DNA of 64,000 nt from Mycobacterium nebraskense. GTDB taxonomy: Bacteria > Actinomycetota > Actinomycetes > Mycobacteriales > Mycobacteriaceae. Shown here piece after piece: positions 24,885-32,137 of the stretch; position 1 is the first letter of the stretch; every line of letters starts with the position of its first letter. The notes below the pieces were generated by a model that had not been told where the DNA came from, did not search any database, and worked only from the letters and a program-made list of their open reading frames with translations. A program made the translations under genes and the position numbers. The stretch lies in NCBI RefSeq assembly GCF_002102255.1, contig NZ_LQPH01000153.1:93276-157275 (forward strand), in the 5' to 3' direction.

Positions 24885-26011
24885 GTGCGACCCACCAGCT
24901 TCACCGCGTCACGGTGCATGCGACCGAAGTTGTAGTAGGCCGCGCACGCGCCCTCCGGGGACACCATGCACGTTCCGATCGGGGTCTCCGGGGTGCACGC
25001 GGTGCCGAAAACCTTGCATTCCCAAGGCTTGAGCACACCCTTGAGCACCTCGCCGCACTGGCACGCCTTGGGGTCGGCGACCCGCACGCCCGGCATCGCG
25101 AACCGCAGCTCCGCGTCGAATTCCGCGAAGTCGTCGTGCAGCCGCAGCGCGCTTTGGGAGATGAAGCCCAGCCCGCGCCACTCGAAGTGGGGGCGCAGCG
25201 CAAATACCTTGCCCATCAACGCCAAAGCTGCCGGATTGCCGCGCTCGGGCACCACGCGCGTGTACTGGTTCTCCACCTCGCAGCGGCCTTCGCGGATTTG
25301 CGTCAGCAGCATCGCGACCGCCGCCAGGATGTCCAGCGGCTCAAAGCCGGCCACTACCAAGGGCTTTCGGTACACCTCCGGCACGAACCGGTAGGGTCGG
25401 TTGCCCACCACCGTCGACACGTGCCCGGGCCCGATGAACCCCGAGAGCCGCAAGTCTGGCGACTCCAGGATCGCCTTGATCGGCGGCACGATCATCACGT
25501 GGTTGCAGAACACGCTGAAATTGGTCAGCCCCAGGTCGCGGGCGCGAACCAGGGTCACCGCCGTCGACGGTGCGGTGGTCTCGAAACCGATGGCGAAGAA
25601 CACCACGTGCTTGTCGGGATTGTCGAGCGCGATCTTCAGCGCGTCCAGCGGGGAGTAGACGAATCGCACGTCGGCGCCGCGCGCCTTGGCGTCCAGCAGG
25701 CTGCCGTTCGATCCGGGCACCCGCATCATGTCGCCGAAGCAGGTGAAGATCACGTCGGGTTGGCCGGCCAGCCACATCGCGTCGTCGATGCGGCCCATCG
25801 GGATCACGCAGACCGGACACCCGGGGCCGTGCACCAGCTCGACGTTGTCGGGCAGCAGGTGTTCGATGCCGTGCCGGTAGATCGTGTGCGTGTGCCCGCC
25901 GCACACCTCCATGAACTTGAACTGTTCGCCGCCGGTCCCGGCCAAGCGCCCGATGGCGCCCAGCAGCTTGCGGGCCGCGGCCGGATCACGGAACTCGTCA
26001 ACGAATCTCAT
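24881..26011 (-). CDS. hypD: Hydrogenase maturation factor HypD
   Basis: A 376-aa [4Fe-4S] protein that, with HypC, assembles the Fe(CN)2CO unit of the [NiFe] site. Conserved blocks are FMEVCGGHTHTIYRHGI, LVHGPGCPVCVIPMGRID, FFAIGFETTAPST and GFEPLDI. The cluster-binding cysteines lie in the C-terminal third (CQCGEVLKGVLKPWECKVFG, TACTPETPIGTCMVSPEGACAA). The length is normal. It is 69 bp after hypC and overlaps the downstream DUF6390 start. Confidence 0.95.
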   Translation of the reverse strand: MRFVDEFRDPAAARKLLGAIGRLAGTGGEQFKFMEVCGGHTHTIYRHGIEHLLPDNVELVHGPGCPVCVIPMGRIDDAMWLAGQPDVIFTCFGDMMRVPGSNGSLLDAKARGADVRFVYSPLDALKIALDNPDKHVVFFAIGFETTAPSTAVTLVRARDLGLTNFSVFCNHVMIVPPIKAILESPDLRLSGFIGPGHVSTVVGNRPYRFVPEVYRKPLVVAGFEPLDILAAVAMLLTQIREGRCEVENQYTRVVPERGNPAALALMGKVFALRPHFEWRGLGFISQSALRLHDDFAEFDAELRFAMPGVRVADPKACQCGEVLKGVLKPWECKVFGTACTPETPIGTCMVSPEGACAAYYNFGRMHRDAVKLVGRT

Positions 26012-26080
26012 GTGCGTCCCCTTCGTGGTCTGATTGCCCGACTCCTCCTCGGTCCGCGACCGGACCGCATCGTCGCCGGG

Positions 26081-26353
26081 CTAGATAATGGCCGACGAGT
26101 CGAAGGCTTCCATCTCGGTGGCATAGGCGTCGCCGAGTTTCTTGACTGCGGCCAGCGTGAGCAGCGCCTCGGTCTCGTCGATCTTGGCCATGGCGAACCC
26201 GACGTGAACCAGGACCCACTCGTCGGGTTCCGGCATGTCGTCCTCGAGCAGCCGGACACTGATGGTGCGCTGCACGCCGCTGACGTCGACCTTCGCCAAA
26301 TAGTTTTCGGGATCGGTGATCTCAACGATCCGACCCGGAATTCCAAGACACAT
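26081..26353 (-). CDS. hypC: HypC/HupF hydrogenase assembly chaperone (copy 2)
   Basis: A 90-aa chaperone that carries the Fe(CN)2CO moiety with HypD and docks it on the hydrogenase large subunit. It starts with the essential MCLGIPGRIVEI (Cys2 is the iron ligand after Met removal) and has the OB-fold core VDVSGVQRTISVRLL and WVLVHVGFAMAKIDE. It lies directly before hypD and after hypE, so it is the likely HypD partner. A second HypC (31220-31486) and a HypC-like domain fused to a SIS domain are in the same cluster. Confidence 0.93.
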   Translation of the reverse strand: MCLGIPGRIVEITDPENYLAKVDVSGVQRTISVRLLEDDMPEPDEWVLVHVGFAMAKIDETEALLTLAAVKKLGDAYATEMEAFDSSAII

Positions 26354-26369
26354 GTGCGGCCTTCCTTCC

Positions 26370-27482
26370 CTAGCAGATTCGCGGCAGCGGGTCGCCGACG
26401 AGCATGTCGACGATCCGTGTTCCACCGAATCCGGTTCGCAGCACCACGCTTTCGGCTGGTTCGGTGACGATTTCGCCGACCTCGGCCGCATCGGCGCCCA
26501 GCGGATGGGACCGCAGCGCGGCCAGCCCGGCCGCCGCCTCCTCCGGCGCGACCACGGCGACGAACTTGCCCTCGTTGGCGACGTACAGCGGGTCGATGCC
26601 AAGCAGCTCGCAGGCACCGTTCACCATGGGCGCCACGGGAAGTCGCTCCTCTTCGAGCAGCACCCCAAGACCACAGGCCTGGGCCAGTTCGTTGCAGACG
26701 GTGCCCACCCCGCCCCTCGTCGCGTCACGCAACCAGCGGGTGGACGGCGCGGCCGTCATCAACAGCTCCACCAGCGGGCTGAGGCACGCGGTGTCGGAGT
26801 GGATATCGGCCTCGATGGCCAGGTCGCCCCGCGCCAGCATGACCGCCATGCCGTGATCGCCCATCGACCCCGACAACAGCAGCTTGTCACCGGGCCGCAC
26901 CGACGCCGCGGACAGCGCGCGTCCCGCGGGGATGACACCCGCCCCGGCGGTGGTGACGAACACGCCGTCGGCGGCGCCCTTGGGCACCACCTTGGTGTCG
27001 CCGGTGACGATCTGCACGCCCGCATTGGCGGCCGCCGCCGCCATGTCGGCGACGATCTCTTTCAATTCGGTGATGGGAAACCCCTCTTCGATCACGAACG
27101 CCGCAGAGATCCACGACGGCACGGCACCGGCCATCGCGAGGTCGTTGCAGGTGCCGTGCACGGCGAGCGCGCCGATGGAGCCGCCGGGAAAGCGCCTGGG
27201 CTGCACCACGAATGAATCCGTGGACATCGCCAGGCGTTCGCCGCCGGGTAGCGTCAGGACCGCGCTGTCGCCCAGGGACTCCAGCAGCGGATTGCGGAAC
27301 GCCTCCACGAACACCGCGTCCACCAGCGCCGCCGAGGCCTTGCCGCCCGCGCCGTGCGCCAGCGTCACATGGTCGTCGAGCAAGCGGGGGCGACGCCTGC
27401 GGAACGATTCGATGCGTTCGATCACCTCGCCCTCGGCGAACCTCGGTCCTGACGACAGGTAGTCGCCCGCTGATTTGTTCAT
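26370..27482 (-). CDS. hypE: Hydrogenase maturation factor HypE
   Basis: A 370-aa PurM/AIR-synthase-like enzyme that dehydrates a carbamoyl group on its own C-terminal Cys to thiocyanate, the source of the CN ligands. The family N-terminus appears as VTLAHGAGGKASAALVDAVF, followed by MSTDSFVVQPRRFPGG and HGTCNDLAMAGAVP. The protein ends PLPRIC, the invariant PRxC tail with the acceptor Cys last. It overlaps the SIS-domain gene upstream by 4 bp, so the two are translationally coupled. Confidence 0.95.
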   Translation of the reverse strand: MNKSAGDYLSSGPRFAEGEVIERIESFRRRRPRLLDDHVTLAHGAGGKASAALVDAVFVEAFRNPLLESLGDSAVLTLPGGERLAMSTDSFVVQPRRFPGGSIGALAVHGTCNDLAMAGAVPSWISAAFVIEEGFPITELKEIVADMAAAAANAGVQIVTGDTKVVPKGAADGVFVTTAGAGVIPAGRALSAASVRPGDKLLLSGSMGDHGMAVMLARGDLAIEADIHSDTACLSPLVELLMTAAPSTRWLRDATRGGVGTVCNELAQACGLGVLLEEERLPVAPMVNGACELLGIDPLYVANEGKFVAVVAPEEAAAGLAALRSHPLGADAAEVGEIVTEPAESVVLRTGFGGTRIVDMLVGDPLPRIC

Positions 27483-28153
27483 GCGGCCCCCAAACCTCGC
27501 TCACCACCGAGAAGTTGATGCACGCTCAACCACAGCTGATAGCCCAGCAGCGCTTGTGATTCCTGAATGCGGTGCACGCTTTGCGAACGAACGACGAAGC
27601 AGGCGTCCACGTTCGGATTGTTCGCGAACGCGCCGCCGTCGTAGCCGGCGAATCCGATGGTGTACAGGCCACGTTGACGCGCCTCGGCCAGCGCGGCGAG
27701 CAGGTTGGGCGAACCGCCACTGGTCGACATGGCGATCGCGATGTCACCGGCCTTGGCGCGGGCGATCAACTGCCGGGCGAACACCAACTCGAAACCTACG
27801 TCGTTGCCCAAGGCGGTGAGGATCGCCTGATCGGTGGTCAACGGCCACGCGGGTAACGGCTTGCCGATCGGCGGCCGGGCGAACAGCCTGGCCAGAGTGG
27901 TGGAATCGGTGCAGCTGCCACCGTTTCCGAAGGTGAACATGCGGCCGCCTGCCGCGAAACGGCGGGCCAGCTCGGCCGCGGCCTGACCGAGCAACGCGGA
28001 GTTGGCTTCCAGTGTCGAGCGCCGCAGCGCCAGACTCTCGGCCGCCTTCGCCTGCGCAGACGCGGCCAGGTCGGCCAGCAGCGACCCGGGGTCGTCCTCC
28101 TGGGCGTCGATGAAGGGGTACAGGAAGTTGGTGGGCTCGTCGGGGGGGCTCAT
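27479..28153 (-). CDS. SIS-domain protein, GmhA-like, in hydrogenase cluster
   Basis: A 224-aa sugar-isomerase-fold protein related to sedoheptulose-7-phosphate isomerase. The phosphosugar-binding loops are intact: FTFGNGGSCTDSTTLARLF and IAIAMSTSGGSPNLLAAL, and a late AGYDGGAFANNPNVDACF resembles GmhA-type subunits. The overlap with hypE and with the preceding SIS-HypC gene (the start shares the stop position) indicates a tightly coupled unit. No heptose biosynthesis genes are nearby, so a role in hydrogenase maturation or a sugar-phosphate sensor is more likely than LPS-type heptose synthesis. This role is inference. Confidence 0.8.
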   Translation of the reverse strand: MSPPDEPTNFLYPFIDAQEDDPGSLLADLAASAQAKAAESLALRRSTLEANSALLGQAAAELARRFAAGGRMFTFGNGGSCTDSTTLARLFARPPIGKPLPAWPLTTDQAILTALGNDVGFELVFARQLIARAKAGDIAIAMSTSGGSPNLLAALAEARQRGLYTIGFAGYDGGAFANNPNVDACFVVRSQSVHRIQESQALLGYQLWLSVHQLLGGERGLGAA

Positions 28154-28869
28154 CAGCCGTCCTTCTCGTTCAGTCTGCCGATCGCCATGCCGGCGTGCAC
28201 CAGCATCAAGTCCCCGGCGGCGACGGGGTCGATCAGTGTGGTCACCACGTTCTCGATGCCCCGCGCGGTGCGCACCGCGGCGTGCCCGTCGGCCGACGCC
28301 GTCACCGCCTCACCCGGGCGTCCCTCATCGCCGCAGGTGACACAAACCGACTCCGAGCACTCGGGTTTGAGCAGGCCGGGATGCTCGAAACACACGTGGG
28401 TCAGCTCCCACAGCAGGTGATAGAACAGCACGAAGCCGCCCGTCGCCGGCACGCGCGGATCGGGGTCGTCGAGCCACAGCACGTGATCGGCCATGCCCGC
28501 CCTGGGTCGTTCGCCGCTGCCGATCCAGATCGTGGTGGCGCCCCATGCGGGGGCGCGCCGCATCACCGAGCGGACCTGCGCGTCGTCCGCTTCGGAGACC
28601 GCGACCACGATGTCGCCCGGCTGCACGGACACTCGCACCAGATCCACCAGGTCGGGCCCGGTCAGCGCCACCGCGGGCAGGGCCCGTTTGCCCATGATCA
28701 CCGGGTGGACGAACTCGACCGCGATGTGCAGCGCATGCGGTTCCCACGACGGCGCGATGGACCACATGGTGGCGCCCGCGGCGAAGCGCTTGGCGAGTGT
28801 GAATGCGGTGGCGGCGAGGTCTTCGGCCAATTCGGCACCAAGCCCGCGATCGATGGCCGTGGTGGTCAT
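28153..28869 (-). CDS. SIS-like domain fused to a HypC-type domain
   Basis: A 238-aa fusion. Residues 1-155 resemble the neighbouring SIS protein (LAKRFAAGATMWSIAPSW, VQPGDIVVAVSEADD, WGATTIWIGSGERPR) but lack the canonical glycine-rich loops. Residues about 170-238 look like HypC: VCVTCGDEGRPGEAV at the place of the HypC N-terminus, and AAGDLMLVHAGMAIGRLNEKD as the conserved C-terminal block. The HypC Cys is internal, so no Met removal would expose it. The gene ends on the start codon of the separate SIS gene, suggesting the two SIS proteins form a heteromer. Function unproven. Confidence 0.75.
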   Translation of the reverse strand: MTTTAIDRGLGAELAEDLAATAFTLAKRFAAGATMWSIAPSWEPHALHIAVEFVHPVIMGKRALPAVALTGPDLVDLVRVSVQPGDIVVAVSEADDAQVRSVMRRAPAWGATTIWIGSGERPRAGMADHVLWLDDPDPRVPATGGFVLFYHLLWELTHVCFEHPGLLKPECSESVCVTCGDEGRPGEAVTASADGHAAVRTARGIENVVTTLIDPVAAGDLMLVHAGMAIGRLNEKDG

Positions 28870-28872
28870 GGC

Positions 28873-31218
28873 TCAGCCCTCCTCCTGCGCGGTCAGCATC
28901 GAGATCGCGGCCTGACCCAGTGCGAGCCCGCCGTCGTTCGCCGGAACGGCGCGGTGGGTCAGTACCTCGAATCCTGCCAGCCGCAACCGCTGACGACACG
29001 CGTTCAGCAACAACACGTTCTGGAAAACGCCGCCGGTGAGGCCCACCAGCCGGATGGCGCCGGCCACTTGACCGACCGCCTTGGCGACGGCGTCCGCGAC
29101 AGCGTGGTGGAAAGCCGCGGCCAGCAGCGCGGGCCGCGTGCCCGCGTATAGCGCCGACACCAATGTCTGCACCATGGGGGCGGGATCGATCACCCCGTCG
29201 GCACCCACCATGAGCGGCAGCGACGGCCCGGCCACCGCACCCGCCGACTCCGCCAGCGCCTCCAGCTCGATGGCGGCCTGGCCTTCATAGTCGATGCGGT
29301 GCCGCACGCCCAGCAACGAGGCGACCGCGTCAAAGAGGCGACCCATGCTCGAACAGGGAACGCATCCGGTTCCCGTCTCCAATTGCGCATGGGTGACGCG
29401 TAATTCGTCCGGGGTTGCCGCCGCGACGGGCGCCAGGTCGGGGGTCCAGTCGATGCCGGCCGACCACAACTGCGACAGGGCCATCCGCCACGGGTTGCGG
29501 ACCGCCGCATCACCGCCTGGCAGTGGCACCGGCAACAGGTGGCCGGCCCGGACAAATCGGTGGCTGTCGCTCCCGAGCCGGAGAATTTCGCCGCCCCAGA
29601 TGGTCTGGTCGCATCCGTAACCCGTGCCGTCGAAGGAGACTCCGACGACGGGTTCGCCGATGCGCCCGTGCTCGGCCAGCAGCGACACCACGTGCGCGTG
29701 GTGGTGCTGAATGAGGTCAAGCGGCCGGCCGTCCGCGCGGCGCTCCGCCCAGCTTCGGGTGTGATACCCCGGATGCAGGTCGGCGGCCAAACGCGACGGA
29801 GCGCCGCGTATTTCGCTGAGCTGGCTCACCGCCCGCTCGAACGCGCGCAGCGTCTCCCAGGTGCCCATGTCGCCGATGTGCCCGGACAGGTAGGCCCGCG
29901 AGCCGTCGGTGAGGCAGAAGGTGTTCTTCAATTCCCCGCCGACGGCCAGCACCGCCGGCCCCGCGAGATTCAAGTCGACCGGCAGCGGTGCGTAGCCACG
30001 GGACCGGCGGATCGGCAGTTCGGTGCCGCTTTCCCGGTCTCTGACGATGCGCACCACCGAGTCGTCGCACGGGACGTGGATCGGGCGGTCGTGGTCGAGG
30101 ACCGCATCGCACAACGCCGGAAGTCGCTGTGCTGCATCGTCATCGGTGAAGCAGATGGGCTCGTCGGATCGGTTGGCGCTGGTGAGCACCAGCGCGTCGG
30201 GCACGGGCGTGGCGGCGGCGGGCACGGGCGCCAGCAGCAGGTGATGGACGGGGGAGTACGGCAGCATCAGCCCGAGCAATGGGCTCCCGGGCGCGACGGC
30301 GTCGGCGACCGGCGCTTCGGGCCGGCGGCGCAGCAAGACGATCGGGCGGGCCGGACTCGACAGGACCGCGGCCTCGCTGTCGTCGACGTAGGCATAGCGG
30401 CGCGCGACGTCGAGGTCACGGACCAGCATGGCAAACGGCTTGGCGCCGCGGGCCTTTCGCGCTCGCAGCGCGGCGAGCGCCTCGCCGTCGCTGACCGTGC
30501 AGGCCAGGTGGTAGCCGCCGACGCCCTTGATGGCGACCACCGCCCCCGCGGCCAGCGCGCGTTGGGTGGCCGCCAGCGCGGCGTCCGAACCGTCGACGCG
30601 CCCGGTCGCCGACCGGAACCACAGGGACGGCCCGCAATCGGGGCAGGCGATCGGCTGGGCGTGGAACCGGCGATCCGCCGGGTCGTGGTATTCGGCGGAG
30701 CAGCGCTGACACATGGCGAAGCCCGACATGGTGGTGGCCGGGCGGTCGTAGGGCAGCCCGCGGATGATGGTGAATCGCGGCCCGCAGTTGGTGCAGGTGA
30801 CGAAGGGGTGGCGGTAGCGCCGGTCGCCCGGGTCGAAGAGCTCGGCGACACAGTCGTCGCACACCGCGATGTCGGGCGGAATCGGCGTCGTACCGCCGGG
30901 GACCGCCCGGCTGGCCACTATCCGGAACTCCCGTCCGCAGCCGGCGGCGGCGACGAGGTCGCTGACCGTGACGTCGCTGATTCGGGCCAGCGGCGGCGTC
31001 TCGGCCCGCAAGCGCCGGCCGAATTCGGCGATGCGCGCGCGTTCGCCCTGCACCTCGAGGAAGACCGCGCCCGAATCGTTGCCGACGAACCCGGACAGCC
31101 CGAGCTCGGTCGCGATGCGGTGGACGAAGGGCCGGAAGCCAACCCCCTGCACAACACCGGTCACGGTGAAGCGCTGCCGAACGTCGTCATGCCCAAGCAG
31201 CAGGGGGGACGGGGTCAT
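28873..31218 (-). CDS. hypF: Carbamoyltransferase HypF
   Basis: A 781-aa multidomain enzyme that converts carbamoyl phosphate to carbamoyl-AMP and transfers it to HypE. Domains in order: acylphosphatase (VTGVVQGVGFRPFVHRIA), two zinc fingers (CDDC with TCTNCGPR, then CQRC with IACPDCGP), a YrdC-like domain (AVVAIKGVGGYHLACTV, VLTSANRSDEPIC), and a Kae1-like carbamoyltransferase domain (HHHAHVVSLLAEHG, VGVSFDGTGYGCD, RLVGLTGGVFQNVLL). The length is normal. The start is 2 bp after the hypC stop. Confidence 0.95.
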   Translation of the reverse strand: MTPSPLLLGHDDVRQRFTVTGVVQGVGFRPFVHRIATELGLSGFVGNDSGAVFLEVQGERARIAEFGRRLRAETPPLARISDVTVSDLVAAAGCGREFRIVASRAVPGGTTPIPPDIAVCDDCVAELFDPGDRRYRHPFVTCTNCGPRFTIIRGLPYDRPATTMSGFAMCQRCSAEYHDPADRRFHAQPIACPDCGPSLWFRSATGRVDGSDAALAATQRALAAGAVVAIKGVGGYHLACTVSDGEALAALRARKARGAKPFAMLVRDLDVARRYAYVDDSEAAVLSSPARPIVLLRRRPEAPVADAVAPGSPLLGLMLPYSPVHHLLLAPVPAAATPVPDALVLTSANRSDEPICFTDDDAAQRLPALCDAVLDHDRPIHVPCDDSVVRIVRDRESGTELPIRRSRGYAPLPVDLNLAGPAVLAVGGELKNTFCLTDGSRAYLSGHIGDMGTWETLRAFERAVSQLSEIRGAPSRLAADLHPGYHTRSWAERRADGRPLDLIQHHHAHVVSLLAEHGRIGEPVVGVSFDGTGYGCDQTIWGGEILRLGSDSHRFVRAGHLLPVPLPGGDAAVRNPWRMALSQLWSAGIDWTPDLAPVAAATPDELRVTHAQLETGTGCVPCSSMGRLFDAVASLLGVRHRIDYEGQAAIELEALAESAGAVAGPSLPLMVGADGVIDPAPMVQTLVSALYAGTRPALLAAAFHHAVADAVAKAVGQVAGAIRLVGLTGGVFQNVLLLNACRQRLRLAGFEVLTHRAVPANDGGLALGQAAISMLTAQEEG

Positions 31219-31219
31219 C

Positions 31220-31486
31220 TCAGCCGCCCTCCGGGAAGTCGAAAGGATCCGTGCGGCCCCTGCCCATCAGCTCCAGGCCGGCCAGCGCCTGCTCGGCGCC
31301 CGCCCGGTCCGTCTTCTCGACGGCGAAGCCCATATGGATGATGATCCAGTCGCCGGGGGCGAACGTCTCTTCCGGCAGCATGCCGACGTTGACCTTGCGC
31401 TGTTCGCCGGTGACGTCGACCAAGGCGAGCTGCCCTTCGTAGCCGTCCAGCATCCGGATCACTTGGCCGGGGATCCCTAAACACAT
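31220..31486 (-). CDS. hypC: HypC/HupF hydrogenase assembly chaperone (copy 1)
   Basis: An 88-aa HypC homologue beginning MCLGIPGQVIRML with the essential Cys2 and containing DVTGEQRKVNVGMLPEE and WIIIHMGFAVEKTDR. It lies between the maturation protease and hypF, 4 bp from the former and 2 bp from the latter. It differs in sequence from the hypC next to hypD. Having two suggests one cycles with HypD while the other protects the HhyL precursor, but this is inference. Confidence 0.92.
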   Translation of the reverse strand: MCLGIPGQVIRMLDGYEGQLALVDVTGEQRKVNVGMLPEETFAPGDWIIIHMGFAVEKTDRAGAEQALAGLELMGRGRTDPFDFPEGG

Positions 31487-31489
31487 GAC

Positions 31490-31987
31490 TCAGCGGCCCT
31501 CTCGGCTGGTTGCGACCGAGTGCGCCTGCAGCGCCGCGACGATCTCCTCGACGGCCCGTGCGGCGCGCGGCACGGCTTTGGCCACGGGCTCGGTGAGGCC
31601 GATGCCCTCCTCGACGCTGCCCGCCTCGCACCCGACGACGACCGTGTAGGGCGGGTTGCCGCCCAGCGCCCGCAGGCTGGCGAACACCGCGGCCGGATCC
31701 ATGCTGTGGCCGTCGAAACCCGCCGCGGCCGAATCCGATTCATGGTCGGCCTGGAAGACATGCAACGTGCCGGGGCTGCCACGGCTGGGGACGGCGTCGA
31801 CGAGGACGAGCGTGTCCCATTCCTCGAGCAGGTCGTAGGCCAGGTGCATGCCGCTGATGCCGTAGTCGGTGACGCGGACACTCGAATCGTCCTGCGGGAT
31901 CTCGGCGTTGCGGATCACTTCGGATCCGAAGCCGTCGTCGCCCAGGAAGATGTTACCGATGCCGGCTACCAGGATGCGCGCTGTCAT
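31490..31987 (-). CDS. Hydrogenase maturation endopeptidase (HyaD/HybD family)
   Basis: A 165-aa nickel-sensing protease that removes the C-terminal tail of the [NiFe] large subunit after Ni insertion. The family motifs are ILVAGIGNIFLGDDGFGSEV (first Ni-binding acidic residue), TLVLVDAVPSRGSPG (second Asp) and GHSMDP (His). The late block YTVVVGCEAGSVEEGIGL is typical. The obvious substrate is HhyL, encoded upstream in the same run. It starts 18 bp after the 39-aa membrane peptide gene. Confidence 0.9.
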   Translation of the reverse strand: MTARILVAGIGNIFLGDDGFGSEVIRNAEIPQDDSSVRVTDYGISGMHLAYDLLEEWDTLVLVDAVPSRGSPGTLHVFQADHESDSAAAGFDGHSMDPAAVFASLRALGGNPPYTVVVGCEAGSVEEGIGLTEPVAKAVPRAARAVEEIVAALQAHSVATSREGR

Positions 31988-32005
31988 CTCCGCTGCCCGA
32001 GCAAG

Positions 32006-32125
32006 TTACATCCGCCTCAGCTTCAGGTAGCGGCGCGCATCGGGCAGGGATACCACCCCCAGCACCAATCCGACCACGAGCACCAACGCGATGATCGCGA
32101 CGAATATCCAACCCAAGACCTCCAT
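32006..32125 (-). CDS. 39-aa single-pass membrane peptide (DUF6893-like)
   Basis: A very short gene between the 441-aa protein and the maturation protease. The product starts MEVLGWIFVAIIALVLVV, forms one transmembrane helix of about 22 residues, and ends with a basic amphipathic tail (SLPDARRYLKLRRM). AAAGGAG lies 8 bases before ATG. It resembles the tiny membrane proteins I know as DUF6893 in actinobacterial group 1h hydrogenase clusters. It could tether the otherwise soluble hydrogenase or its partner to the membrane. The role is inferred; the coding call rests on the RBS, the tight gene packing and the TM-plus-basic-tail design. Confidence 0.75.
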   Translation of the reverse strand: MEVLGWIFVAIIALVLVVGLVLGVVSLPDARRYLKLRRM

Positions 32126-32137
32126 CTCGAACTCCTT

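Noticed and set aside
29539..31341. A 600-codon plus-strand frame opposite hypF
   Set aside because: Antisense shadow; hypF domains are complete on the other strand.
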